NCBI GenBank assembly: GCA_017557005.1
Contig: JAFZFZ010000020.1
Coordinates: forward strand, 81,407-145,406
Reading direction: 5' to 3'
Length of the DNA: 64,000 nucleotides
Source: Bacteroidaceae bacterium
GTDB taxonomy: Bacteria > Bacteroidota > Bacteroidia > Bacteroidales > Bacteroidaceae
Part shown: in pieces, positions 18,473-26,479 of the stretch
How positions within the stretch are numbered: position 1 is the stretch's first letter
Layout: each line of letters opens with the position of its first letter
Notes under the pieces: generated by a model
The model's database searches: none
Seen by the model: only the letters and a program-made list of their open reading frames with translations
What the model was told of the DNA's origin: nothing
Translations under genes and position numbers: made by a program

Positions 18473-18540
18473 ACCTCTAACCCTTTAACCCTATAATCCT
18501 CTAACCCATAACCTTTAACCCATAACCTTTAACCCTTTAC
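18473..18540. repeat. AACCCTTTAACCCTATAACC heptamer tract
   Basis: Tandem CCCTTTAA/CCTATAA/CCTCTAA words between the four-helix-bundle gene start and the stop of the kinase fusion; the minus strand reads GGTTAAAGGGTTAAAGG. Same family as 17935-17960, 35625-35745 and 37221-37255. Confidence 0.75.
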
Positions 18541-18541
18541 A

Positions 18542-19882
18542 TTATTCCCTTCTAATATGAAGTTCAAATGCCTCTGAATGTTGCTCTACAAACTGCTTGG
18601 CATCGTTGACGACGAGGGCGAGGTAGCCACCACCGCCTGCACCGGGCATCTTCCAAGCAAGGACATCGTCCATAGCGCTGTAGTGAGATATGGCTTCGGC
18701 GATGTAGCTATTAGCTGTTTCGATATTACAGTCTACGGTCAACGGTCTACGGTCAACAGTCAGGCCATCCGGATGGAGGTTTTCGTTTTCGTTAGCGTTA
18801 GCGTCAACGTTAGCGTTATCGTTATCGTTTATATGATAGGTCGGGGTAATCATGCCGGGGAACATGGCGACCTGGGCATCAAAAGAGGCTTTGTAGGCGG
18901 ATGCAAAGGCGGCAAGGTCTTTCTTCATGATGGCTTCCCAGCAGGCATCGGCGGCATCGACAAGAGCCTGCACCTTGGTGGGGGTGATATCCTTGTTTTC
19001 AACGACTGAGCAGCCGGGCTTGCGGGGCTCCATGGGTACCATCACGAGGTGCTCCTCAAGGAAACGGAGGGTCATCTCATCAACGGTGTTCTCAATCTTC
19101 TTGGGCCAGAAATTATTGTCGTAGTAGTGACGGCAGAGGCCGGGGAAGCAGATGCCGATGGAGTCCTGAGCACCGGAGATATGGCCCTCCTGACGCTCGG
19201 GGTTGTTCTCGAAGCAGAAGACGAGGCGAGCGAGCATCTCGGGATCCATCTTGGGGAGCTTCATGGGCCAGATCTTCTGTATCATATTGCGGGTGCTGGT
19301 GCTGAGACCGCAGCGGTCGCGCACATCGAAGGTAGGCTCCAACGAGATGGTGATGGCCCAGCCGGGACGATGCATGCTGACATAGGGCTGGTCGATCCAG
19401 GTGCCGGCGAGGTCGAGGCGGGTGGGGATACCCACATTGGCTGTTGGCTGTTGGCTATTGGCTTCTTGGGTGCTGAGGGATGCCTTGAGGGAGCTGGAGC
19501 TGCGGGCCTCTAACCCTGCGTGGGGGGTGCGCTGCAACTCGATATACTGGATGCCGCGCTCCTCGCAGAGCTGACGCTTGGTGTCGCTGCCGCCATCGGC
19601 ATTGACAACGAAGATGTCGGGCTTAACGAGGTCGAGGGTGGGCAGGAAGTCGATGACGCCGCTGCCCTCGTTGATGTAGGCTTCCTTGACGGCCTTGATA
19701 TTGCGTACCATAAACAGGCGTTCCTCCTGAGGGAACATGGGCTTACGGTGCTTGTACTCGAGGTAGGTGGCATCGGAGCCGATGCCGACATAGAGTTCGC
19801 CAAACTGGGATGCCTGCTGGAAGAACTCTACATGGCCGCTATGGAGTAGGTCATAACAACCTGATACAAAAACTTTTTTCAT
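18542..19882 (-). CDS. cytidylyltransferase-GHMP kinase fusion with repeat-derived inserts
   Basis: 446 aa. The N-terminal nucleotidyltransferase domain (1-125) has VFVSGCYDLLHSGHVEFF with the HxGH motif. The C-terminal GHMP-kinase-like domain starts at VGIPTRLDLAGTWID (about 152) and has SGAQDSIGI near 240 and PGAGGGGYLALV near 415, similar to heptose-type sugar kinases. It probably phosphorylates a sugar and activates it as an NDP-sugar for the exopolysaccharide. Two segments look foreign: about 132-151 (Ser/Gln/Asn-rich, from CCAACAGC words at 19437-19475) and about 347-388 (NDNDNANVDANANENEN, then PLTVD, from hexamer, CCATCCGGATGG and GTTGACC words at 18720-18835). A GCAAC-AAA-GTTGC hairpin lies 9 nt before the ATG (19892-19904 complement). 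Confidence 0.8.
   Translation of the reverse strand: MKKVFVSGCYDLLHSGHVEFFQQASQFGELYVGIGSDATYLEYKHRKPMFPQEERLFMVRNIKAVKEAYINEGSGVIDFLPTLDLVKPDIFVVNADGGSDTKRQLCEERGIQYIELQRTPHAGLEARSSSSLKASLSTQEANSQQPTANVGIPTRLDLAGTWIDQPYVSMHRPGWAITISLEPTFDVRDRCGLSTSTRNMIQKIWPMKLPKMDPEMLARLVFCFENNPERQEGHISGAQDSIGICFPGLCRHYYDNNFWPKKIENTVDEMTLRFLEEHLVMVPMEPRKPGCSVVENKDITPTKVQALVDAADACWEAIMKKDLAAFASAYKASFDAQVAMFPGMITPTYHINDNDNANVDANANENENLHPDGLTVDRRPLTVDCNIETANSYIAEAISHYSAMDDVLAWKMPGAGGGGYLALVVNDAKQFVEQHSEAFELHIRRE
18720..18835 (-). repeat. repeat mosaic in frame inside the kinase fusion
   Basis: From right to left on the coding strand: AACGATAACGATAACGCTAACG hexamer words in part, CCATCCGGATGG, and GTTGACCGTAGACCGTTGACC-type words. 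The same three families lie side by side in the non-coding DNA at 28045-28165. The reading frame stays open through the block. Confidence 0.85.
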
Positions 19883-19891
19883 TTTTAATTT

Positions 19892-20255
19892 GCAACTTTG
19901 TTGCGACTTAATTTATTGTCAATAATCAACTGACAATGCTGAATTTATTTTGTCAACAGAACTTAAACGGAATTTAGACGCGTTTACGCACGTGCAAGCT
20001 TGTGCTGGGCCTCCGGGATGCTATCATTTAATCTCACACAGAAAACACGGAAAGCACAGAAAGGCACGACGCTACGCCCGTGCGGCCTCCGGGATGTTTG
20101 CTTGTTTTGACCACAGATTGCACGGATTACACAGATTTTTGTAAGTTGCTGCGCTCTTACAGCCTCCTGATGGTACACGCGAGTTTACGATGCGACAAAT
20201 TTCAGTGATTTCTGTGATTTCCGTGTGACCTACCTATAGAAAGAACAGAAAGCAC
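19892..20255. repeat. composite intergenic repeat (CACAGAAAGCACAG family)
   Basis: After the start-proximal hairpin, 19950-20250 carries the long composite: ACGCACGTGCAAGCTTGTGCTGG, GCCTCCGGGATG, ATTTAATCTCACACAGAAAACAC, GGCACGACGCTACGCCCGTGCGG, then TTTCAGTGATTTCTGTGATT. Related copies lie at 22560-22870 and 25770-26260. No gene. Confidence 0.8.
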
Positions 20256-20260
20256 AGAAT

Positions 20261-20632
20261 CTAATTCGCTATGCGAGTTATCGCTGTAAGGATGTTATCT
20301 GTATTGAAGTTCACAAGAAGTCCTACCTTCTTATTCATCAGCCGTAAGTAAGTAAGAAGTTGTTTCGAAAACACCTTCTTCATTTCTTCAACTGATTTCA
20401 ACTCGACTATGACTTCATCTTCAACAAGAAGATCCAATCGTAGTTCAGTCTTCAACACATTTCCTTTGTAGTTAATGGGAACCTGTTTCTGTCTTTCTAT
20501 TGTAAGTCCTCTCCTCTCTAATTCAAAACACAATGCCTCTTCATACACGGACTCTAACATACCAGGACCAAGTTCCTTATAAACATCGTATATGGCGCCT
20601 CGTATTTCGAATGTAATATCGTTTACCGTCAT
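20261..20632 (-). CDS. GxxExxY family protein
   Basis: 123 aa. Family signature GPGMLESVYEEAL at about 22-34 (G-x2-E-x2-Y), followed by LRLDLLVEDEVIVELKSVE, where D-(x)n-ExK resembles the PD-(D/E)xK nuclease core, and QLLTYLRLMNKKVGLLVNFN. The family (PF13366) is common in Bacteroidetes and environmental bacteria. It is predicted to be a PD-(D/E)xK-like nuclease fold, but its role is unknown. Here it interrupts the polysaccharide locus and is flanked on both sides by the same composite repeat, which suggests insertion or duplication with the repeats. Confidence 0.85.
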   Translation of the reverse strand: MTVNDITFEIRGAIYDVYKELGPGMLESVYEEALCFELERRGLTIERQKQVPINYKGNVLKTELRLDLLVEDEVIVELKSVEEMKKVFSKQLLTYLRLMNKKVGLLVNFNTDNILTAITRIAN

Positions 20633-20639
20633 AGGATAT

Positions 20640-20908
20640 TTTTTATCTCACACAGAAAGCACAGAAAAGCACAGAAAAGCAAGTGGTTGCACCCTTGCTG
20701 GACGGCTAATGCCGAGTGTATATCTTTAAATTGTTGAATCTTGAATAAAATACTTCACCATTAGCCGGCGCAAAGCCAAAAGCTAATCCCAACGGAAGAG
20801 GTCGCGAGCAATAGTGATGCGACAAATTTCCGTGATTTCTGTGATTTCCGTGTGAGATTATACGATTCATCCGGATGGAGGCCAACAGCCAAAGGCCAAC
20901 GGCCCCCC
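20640..20908. repeat. composite intergenic repeat
   Basis: CTCACACAGAAAGCACAGAAAAGCAC, then a short unrelated stretch, then GCGACAAATTTCCGTGATTTCTGTG, CATCCGGATGG and CCAACAGCCAAAGGCCAACGG words (each quoted in part). A C7 run lies at 20903-20909. The stop of ugd follows at once. Confidence 0.75.
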
Positions 20909-20910
20909 CA

Positions 20911-22425
20911 TCAATCCCGACGGAAGAGGTCGCGGGTATATACCTTTTCGTGGACGTCGTCGAGGACGGAGTCGTAACGGTTGGCGATGATGGCTCGCGA
21001 GAGGCGCTTGAACTCGGTGAGGTCGTTGACGACACGGCTACCGAAGAACAGGGTGCCATCGGGCAACGAGGGCTCGTAGATGATGACCTCGGCTCCCTTG
21101 GCCTTGATGCGCTTCATGACGCCCTGGATGGAGCTGTGACGGAAATTGTCGGAGTTGGCTTTCATCGTTAGGCGGTACACTCCGACAACCGGGGGGGTCG
21201 GAGTGTTGTCAACGGTCAACGGACAACGGTCAACGGACTGATTAAATGATGAATTATATTGGTTATTTTCGCTATAGGCATACCAGCCGGCGAGGCGGAG
21301 CACCTGGTCGGCAATGAAGTCCTTGCGGGTGCGGTTGCTCTCGACGATGGCGGTCATCATATTCTGGGGTACATCCTGGTAGTTGGCAAGGAGCTGCTTG
21401 GTGTCCTTGGGGAGGCAGTAGCCACCGTAGCCAAACGAGGGGTTGTTGTAGTGGGTGCCAATGCGGGGATCGAGTCCGATGCCCTGAATGATGGCGGCGG
21501 AATCCAAGCCCTTGACCTCGGCATAGGTGTCGAGTTCGTTGAAGTAGCTCACACGCAAGGCAAGGTAGGTATTGGCAAAGAGCTTCACGGCCTCGGCTTC
21601 CTTGAGTTCCATGAACAACAGGGGGATGCCCTTTGCAAATTGAGAATTGAAAATTGAAAATTGAAAATTATCCTCCGGATGGTTGGCGGTTTGTTGAACG
21701 GTTAATGTTGAAGGTTGAACGAAGTTAACGTCAACGTTTTTGTTTTTGTTTTCGTTATCGTTAGCGTTAGCGTTAGCGTTAGCGTTACCAATGGCGCCTT
21801 GAACGAGGAGGCGAGCAAAGGTGTGGGCAGCCTCTTCGAGGTGGTTGCCGGCAATCTGCTTGATGGCGGCACGCTCCTCGTCGGTGCAGCTACTGAGCTT
21901 GGGATAGCTCACGATGATGCGTGAGGGGTACAGGTTGTCGTAGAGGGCTTTGCTCTCGCGCAGGAACTCGGGGGAGAACAGCAGGCGGAACTTACGGGTG
22001 GTGTCGTAGCCGCGCTCCTTGAAGAGGCGGGCGTACTTGACATACAGGCTGCGGCAGTAGCCCACGGGGATGGTGCTCTTGATGACCATGGTGCCCTCGG
22101 AACCTGACTCGATGACCTGATCGATGACGCTCTCCACGGCAGAGGTGTCGAAGAAGTTCTTCTGACTGTCATAGTTGGTGGGAGCGGCGATGATGACGAA
22201 GTCGGCATCGCGGTAGGCGCTCGCAGCGTCGAGCGTGGCGACGAGGTTTAGTTCGCGCTCAGCGAAATACTTCTCTATATAGTCGTCCTGGATGGGCGAC
22301 ACGCGGCGGTTGATCATATCGACCTTTTCGGGGATGATGTCAACGGCGATCACTTCATTATGTTGGGCAAGCAGGGTGGCCATGCTTAGGCCTACGTATC
22401 CTGTGCCGGCGACGGCGATTTTCAT
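20911..22425 (-). CDS. ugd: UDP-glucose/GDP-mannose dehydrogenase family enzyme with two repeat-derived inserts
   Basis: 504 aa, against about 390-440 for the family. N-terminal NAD domain [28 protein letters not shown] and [14 protein letters not shown] blocks; catalytic Cys in [12 protein letters not shown] near residue 337; C-terminal domain [10 protein letters not shown] and [21 protein letters not shown]. It would oxidise a UDP-sugar (for example UDP-glucose to UDP-glucuronate) for the exopolysaccharide. Residues about 213-264 ([17 protein letters not shown], then [11 protein letters not shown]) and 385-412 (Asn/Ser-rich, then [11 protein letters not shown]) interrupt otherwise conserved stretches. 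Their DNA consists of GTTAGC hexamers, GTTGACC words and AATTGAGAATTGAAA words found in gaps elsewhere. The catalytic residues are intact, so the enzyme is probably active. A G7 tract lies at 21191-21197 inside the second insert. Confidence 0.85.
   Translation of the reverse strand: MKIAVAGTGYVGLSMATLLAQHNEVIAVDIIPEKVDMINRRVSPIQDDYIEKYFAERELNLVATLDAASAYRDADFVIIAAPTNYDSQKNFFDTSAVESVIDQVIESGSEGTMVIKSTIPVGYCRSLYVKYARLFKERGYDTTRKFRLLFSPEFLRESKALYDNLYPSRIIVSYPKLSSCTDEERAAIKQIAGNHLEEAAHTFARLLVQGAIGNANANANANDNENKNKNVDVNFVQPSTLTVQQTANHPEDNFQFSIFNSQFAKGIPLLFMELKEAEAVKLFANTYLALRVSYFNELDTYAEVKGLDSAAIIQGIGLDPRIGTHYNNPSFGYGGYCLPKDTKQLLANYQDVPQNMMTAIVESNRTRKDFIADQVLRLAGWYAYSENNQYNSSFNQSVDRCPLTVDNTPTPPVVGVYRLTMKANSDNFRHSSIQGVMKRIKAKGAEVIIYEPSLPDGTLFFGSRVVNDLTEFKRLSRAIIANRYDSVLDDVHEKVYTRDLFRRD
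21185..21260 (-). repeat. repeat mosaic in frame inside ugd (second insert)
   Basis: Holds a G7 run, GTTGTCAACGGTCAACGGAC words and a short AT-rich stretch; encodes about 28 extra residues between WYAY and VVGVYRLT. The GTCAACGG words match those at 18735-18770 and 28225-28265. Confidence 0.75.
21637..21790 (-). repeat. repeat mosaic in frame inside ugd (first insert)
   Basis: Plus-strand order: AATTGAGAATTGAAAATTG words (21637-21668), CCTCCGGATGG, GGTTAATGTTGAAGGTTGAA words, then GTTTTTGTTTTCGTTATCG and four GTTAGC hexamers (21735-21785). All have non-coding counterparts in the window. Encodes about 50 extra residues. Confidence 0.85.
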
Positions 22426-22439
22426 TTTTATATTAGTTT

Positions 22440-22935
22440 TTTCTCACAGAAAATATGTTTCATTTCACGCGTAATCTCACGCAGAATTTTTTATCTCACA
22501 CAGAATTTTGTATCTACACAAAACAATCAACGCTAACTGGTTTTGAATTCACAGAATACGCACACGCAGGCTTGTGCTGCCATCCGGATGGGACACGCGA
22601 GTTTACGATGCGACAAATTTCAGTGATTTCTGTGATTTCTGTGTGAACTATCTAATGAAAGTCAGAATTTTTCTATCAACAGAACTAAGACTCGAATTTA
22701 GACACGTTTACGCAAATCGCTGCGCTCTTGCTAACCTCCGGGATGCTATCATTTAATCTCACACAGAAAGCACGGAAAGCACAGAAAGGCACGACGCTAC
22801 GCCCGTGCGGGCCTCCGGAGTGGTATCAATTGTCTCACGCAGACTTCACAGAATACGCACACGCTTCGCTTGTGCTGGCCAAGACAGCCAAGGCTGAACG
22901 AAAACGATGACGTTGACGAAGACGAAGACTTTCTT
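22440..22935. repeat. composite intergenic repeats (two copies)
   Basis: About 525 nt between ugd and the AbiEii-like gene. Copy one (22545-22655): ACGCACACGCAGGCTTGTGCTGCC, CATCCGGATGGGACACGCGAG, TTTCAGTGATTTCTGTGATT. Copy two (22670-22890): TTTAGACACGTTTACGC, CCTCCGGGATG, CTCACACAGAAAGCACGG, GGCACGACGCTACGCCCGTG, CCTCCGGAGTGG. Ends with AACGAAAACGATGACGTTGAC words (22895-22932). Words are quoted in part. No gene. Confidence 0.75.
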
Positions 22936-22951
22936 TAGTGGAGCTAGTTCT

Positions 22952-23560
22952 TTATGAATATTGTTTTAAGTTCTCCAAAATTGTTTGCTTTATCTCATCC
23001 CATGAGATGCCTGCAAACATACGAGGAGTGGGTTGCATATCGGCATCCTCAAAATAGGACATTGAAATCAATGCTCTGAACACCGAATGCTCGGGATACT
23101 TTTTCTTGTAGAAACCAAGTATCTCTTCCAATGTATAATGCTTCAATAAATAGTACAGATCTATAAAATCTTTTTTACTTCCACGTCCCTCAATTGCATT
23201 TATTTTCATGGCTGCTATATCGGGAGGAGTCGCCAACTGAAGACCGTCTACCTGCAATGGTTCCTCTATCCAAGAGTAATCGTAATATACGAAATCCACC
23301 TTGATACCATCTAACTGATAGACTTTTATACGAGAACTTTCTTTTATAATGGACAATTGTCCATAACGACGTAGAATCTCAGAAAACAGAATATCAGAAT
23401 CGAAAGTTCCAAAAAAATCCAAATCAATAGATGTGCGATGGCCATATTGAAGGGCAAGAGAAGTACCCCCTACAAGGCGCATATCAGAGAACTCTGGAAC
23501 ATCAGATAGTTTCTTTAGGAGTTCCAAAGTGTGGGGTTCGACTGTCTGGTATGATAGCAT
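22952..23560 (-). CDS. AbiEii/AbiGii-type nucleotidyltransferase (toxin-like)
   Basis: 202 aa. Nucleotidyltransferase core: LVGGTSLALQYGHRTSIDLDFF, with the GG/T and DLDFF metal-binding Asp pair near 29-50, then KVDFVYYDY as the third acidic strand and PPDIAAMKINAIEGRGSKKDFIDLYYL, a hallmark of PF08843. Members are the toxin halves of type IV-like toxin-antitoxin or abortive-infection systems and some modify tRNA. Its start overlaps the end of the preceding gene (22952-23560 versus 23515-23820) by 46 nt, the usual arrangement with a small partner. It interrupts the polysaccharide locus. Confidence 0.85.
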   Translation of the reverse strand: MLSYQTVEPHTLELLKKLSDVPEFSDMRLVGGTSLALQYGHRTSIDLDFFGTFDSDILFSEILRRYGQLSIIKESSRIKVYQLDGIKVDFVYYDYSWIEEPLQVDGLQLATPPDIAAMKINAIEGRGSKKDFIDLYYLLKHYTLEEILGFYKKKYPEHSVFRALISMSYFEDADMQPTPRMFAGISWDEIKQTILENLKQYS

Positions 23561-23820
23561 CTGAATGATTCTTTAGGAGTATTGGATATAGCACTGATAA
23601 AAGACAAGCAAACGGGATCAAGGGAACGCATCGCCTTACATAAAGAGACTATATGGTCAAGACCATAATAGCTGCGAAGCAATCTCCAATCTTCAATTGT
23701 ACCATATTCAAGGACGCGCTGCACTATAAAAGATGCATGAGCATCCATATCAATCTCTTCGCGGTAAACATCCCAAAAAAGATGTTCCGAGAATTTTTGT
23801 CTACAAGCTTGTGCTGTCAT
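23515..23820 (-). CDS. small partner of AbiEii-like protein (DUF6922-like)
   Basis: 101 aa. LFWDVYREEIDMDAHASFIVQRVLEYG, then DWRLLRSYYGLDHIVSLCKAMRSLDP and SFISAI resembles the small DUF6922-type proteins often found directly upstream of AbiEii nucleotidyltransferases in Bacteroidetes. They are presumed antitoxins. The last 20 codons overlap the toxin gene, which suggests coupled translation. A hairpin array begins 33 nt upstream of the start codon. The antitoxin role is inferred from gene order only. Confidence 0.7.
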   Translation of the reverse strand: MTAQACRQKFSEHLFWDVYREEIDMDAHASFIVQRVLEYGTIEDWRLLRSYYGLDHIVSLCKAMRSLDPVCLSFISAISNTPKESFRCYHTRQSNPTLWNS

Positions 23821-23845
23821 AAGTATTGTAGCATTTTGGTTCTGC

Positions 23846-24105
23846 TTTCACCGAAGCAAAGCTTCTTTAACCGTCGCTCTGCGACTTTAACCGCGTCAAA
23901 GACGCTTTCACCATGCCGAAGGCATTTTCACCGTTGCGGAGCAACTTTAACCGAAGCGAAGCTTCTTTAACCGCAACCCTCGGTTGCTTTCACCGTGCCG
24001 AAGGCACTTTCACCGAAGCGAAGCTTCTTTCACCGTTGCGAAGCAACTTTAACCGCGCTTTAGCGCTTTCACCGCGTCAGCGCTTTCACCAACAACCCAA
24101 GGCTG
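23846..24105 (-). repeat. hairpin-repeat array, minus orientation (about 11 units)
   Basis: Read on the minus strand as GGTGAAA or GGTTAAA plus hairpins. Stems (plus-strand view) include GAAGC-AAA-GCTTC, GTCGC-TCT-GCGAC, GCGTC-AAA-GACGC, ATGCC-GAA-GGCAT, GTTGC-GGA-GCAAC, GAAGC-GAA-GCTTC, GCAACC-CTC-GGTTGC, GTGCC-GAA-GGCAC, GTTGC-GAA-GCAAC and GCGC-TTTA-GCGC. The ATGCC/GGCAT unit has its closing pair changed from G-C to A-T with pairing kept. It fills the gap between the DUF6922-like start and the WecA-like gene end. Confidence 0.9.
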
Positions 24106-25290
24106 TCACTCCTGCAGCGGAGGATTTTTTCCATCCATCAGGCGTTGGAGCCAGAGGAAGATGCCTTTGCGCTCGACATGGGAGATCTTACCGAGGGTGC
24201 ACATGATATCCCAAAGGGCGTAGCGGCGTCTCTGGCACAGGCGCATGAGGCCGTAGAAACCGAAGGTGACGAGGAGCGACATGGCGACGCAGACGTAGAA
24301 CTGCACGTTGATGGTGCAGCCTGCCTTGTAGACGCCATACCATGAGAAGAACACCAGGAGGTTGAGCAGGAGGATGCTGACCGTGGTGCCTATATGGGAG
24401 AAGCCCATCGAGATGAACAGATGGTGCAAATGGGTCTTGTCGGGATGGAAGGGGGAGGTACCACGCAGGATGCGCATGCTCATGACACGGATGGTGTCGA
24501 ACACGGGGATGGACATGACGGACAGGGTGAAGGGTACCAAGCCGAGGCCCCACGAGTCGTAGTAGACGCAGTAGGTCTCGCTCTTGAGGATGTTGAGCAC
24601 GAAGATGCTCATGACAATGCCGATGACGAGGGTGCCGCCATCGCCGATGAACATCTTACTGGTGCGACCAAAGACATTGTGGAAGAAGAAGGGCAGCAAC
24701 GAGGCCACACATACGGAGGCGAGCATGACCATGTTGACATCGCCAGCCAAGTAGAAGAAGAAACCGAAGATGCTGCAGGCCATGATACTATAACCACTGC
24801 TATAGCCGTCGACACCGTCGATGAGGTTGATGGCATTGATGATGCCAACCACGGAGAGGACGGTGAGGGGTATGCTGAGGCAGGCGGGCAGGTTGTTGAT
24901 GCCCCACAGGCCATGGAAGTCATTGATGCTATAGCCACAGGTGGAGATGAGCATGAGCACCAGGAGGATCTCGATAAGGAAACGAGAGCCGGCGGAGAGC
25001 TCGATGACATCATCGATGGTGCCCACATACAGCATCACCAGCATGGCGAGCATAATGGTGAACAGTCCGCTGCAGTCGTAAAACATGCGGCAAACGCTCA
25101 GGGATACCAGGATGCCAAACATGACTGCGACACCGCCCAATACAGGGACGGGAATGCGCTGCAGCTTGCGGGCATTGGGATTGTCAACTATGTCTTTCAA
25201 CAGGGCTATGCGCAGCACCTTGGGGTAGATCCAAATGGCGGCAAGCAACGATACCACAAAGGGTATGAGGATGTGAAGAATAATGGACAT
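24106..25290 (-). CDS. WecA/TagO-like undecaprenyl-phosphate sugar-1-phosphate transferase
   Basis: 394 aa polytopic membrane protein of the MraY/WecA family (PNPT). Motifs: DNPNARKLQRIPVPVLGG (DxxxxRKxHxxxxPxxGG type) near 37-54, the Mg-binding GTIDDVIEL near 90, NAINLIDGVDGYSSG near 152-166, MFIGDGGTLVIG near 213-224, and a cytoplasmic loop GTSPFHPDKTHLHHLFISMGF near 283-303. It links sugar-1-phosphate to undecaprenyl phosphate and so starts synthesis of the polysaccharide unit. It is the first gene of the locus. A TTG-N20-TATTTTTG promoter lies about 300 nt upstream on the minus strand, and the leader contains a hairpin-repeat array that ends 18 nt before the ATG. Confidence 0.9.
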   Translation of the reverse strand: MSIILHILIPFVVSLLAAIWIYPKVLRIALLKDIVDNPNARKLQRIPVPVLGGVAVMFGILVSLSVCRMFYDCSGLFTIMLAMLVMLYVGTIDDVIELSAGSRFLIEILLVLMLISTCGYSINDFHGLWGINNLPACLSIPLTVLSVVGIINAINLIDGVDGYSSGYSIMACSIFGFFFYLAGDVNMVMLASVCVASLLPFFFHNVFGRTSKMFIGDGGTLVIGIVMSIFVLNILKSETYCVYYDSWGLGLVPFTLSVMSIPVFDTIRVMSMRILRGTSPFHPDKTHLHHLFISMGFSHIGTTVSILLLNLLVFFSWYGVYKAGCTINVQFYVCVAMSLLVTFGFYGLMRLCQRRRYALWDIMCTLGKISHVERKGIFLWLQRLMDGKNPPLQE

Positions 25291-25308
25291 ATTTTATTGA
25301 TGGTTAAA

Positions 25309-25460
25309 GTCGCGGAGCGACGGTTAAAGCAGCGGAGCTGCGGTTAAAGCTACTTCGTAGCGGTTAAAATGCCTGCGGCATGGTTAAAGCTGCCAAAGGC
25401 AGCGGGGAAAGCAACCAATAGGTTGCGGGGAAAGTGGCGGAGCTGCGGGGTAGCAGCATT
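25309..25460 (+). repeat. hairpin-repeat array in the leader of the polysaccharide operon
   Basis: Units GTCGC-GGA-GCGAC, GCAGC-GGA-GCTGC, GCTAC-TTC-GTAGC, ATGCC-TGC-GGCAT, GCTGCC-AAA-GGCAGC, GCAACC-AATA-GGTTGC and an imperfect GTGGC-GGA-GCTGC, joined by GGTTAAA or GGGGAAA. It lies between the predicted promoter (25597-25627, minus strand) and the ATG of the WecA-like gene, so it should be transcribed as part of the mRNA leader. Confidence 0.85.
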
Positions 25461-25596
25461 GTAGCTAAAAGAGCATTCCTTTGGTTCCTGAAATTTAGCA
25501 AAAGATGCTAAGTATCAGTAAATTACAACAAAACAAGGATTTTATACCTGTTTGTTGGTATGTCAAATCCGTATGAATAATCCCGTTATTTTTTTG

Positions 25597-25627
25597 CAAA
25601 AATACGAATTTATAATCATTACAACAA
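25597..25627 (-). promoter_or_regulatory. Bacteroidetes-type promoter for the polysaccharide operon
   Basis: On the minus strand: TTG (25625-25627), exactly 20 nt, then TATTTTTG (25597-25604), matching the Bacteroidetes -33 TTG / -7 TAnnTTTG consensus. Transcription would start near 25592, giving a leader of about 300 nt to the WecA-like start. Confidence 0.65.
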
Positions 25628-25739
25628 TTTATTTCACTTTTTTCTCATTTTTAATGAGTTCCTTGACTGGGTATTTTTTTGCAAACTTAACAAGTTTTCA
25701 TTTTTTTTGTTTGTCGAGTTGCCATATCTGCATTCTTAG

Positions 25740-26476
25740 TTGCGTGACGCTATGGAAGTTTGCGTGAGACAAAAGACGCACACGCAGGCTTGTGCTAGCC
25801 ATCCGGGGGGGGGGGGATTGGCTGTTGGCTCTTGGCTATTAGCTTTTGGCTGCCATCCGGATGAATCGTATAATCTCACACAGAAACGAAGTTCGCTGGC
25901 CGAAGGGAAAAGCAAAGCACGGAAAGCACAGAAATTTATTCGTGAGATTCGTGAGATTCGTGGTCAAGAAAATTAAACGCAGATGATATGTTTATTTGAA
26001 CACGAATCACACAAATTGCACGAATCTGGCACGACGCTGCGCCCGTGCGGCCTCCGGGATGATTGCTTTTAATCTCACGCAGACTTCGCAGAAGACGCAG
26101 ACTATAAGAACTTTAATAGACAATCAACGTGCGCTGGATACAAATACGCAGAATACGCACACGCAGGCTTGTGCTAGCCATCCGGATGGGACACGCGAGT
26201 TTACGATGCGACCAATTTCCGTGATTTCTGTGATTTCTGTGTGAACTACCTAAATAACCGTGTGTTCGTGTGGAATCGTGTTGATGATATAACTTTGTCA
26301 ACGCGAACTTAGACGGAACTTAGACACGTTAACGCACACGCAGGCTTGTGCTGACCTCCGGATGGGACACGCGAGCGATGTGTCGTGGGACTCGCCAAAG
26401 GCTTCGTACTCCTTTGGGACCCTAAAGGCTCCGTCGTCGCAACCGACGCTTTCATACCGCGTCGGTCTGTGATTTC
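25740..26476. repeat. composite intergenic repeats with a poly-G tract
   Basis: Repeat-dense, no gene. Includes ACGCACACGCAGGCTTGTGC copies (25768, 26155, 26332), CCATCCGG followed by a run of 12 G (25805-25816), GGCTGTTGGCTCTTGGCTAT words, CACAGAAACGAAGTTCGC (start of a 32-nt block also found inside clpB), TTCGTGAGATTCGTGAGATTCG tandem words, GGCACGACGCTGCGCCCGTG and TTTCCGTGATTTCTGTG, ending with the copy interrupted by the IS110 element. Words are quoted in part. Confidence 0.75.
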
Positions 26477-26479
26477 CTT

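Noticed and set aside
24394..25347. Long plus-strand frame (317 codons) opposite the WecA-like gene
   Set aside because: Antisense shadow of a GC-rich coding sequence; composition is Asp/Glu/His-rich with no motif, while the minus strand has a full set of PNPT motifs.
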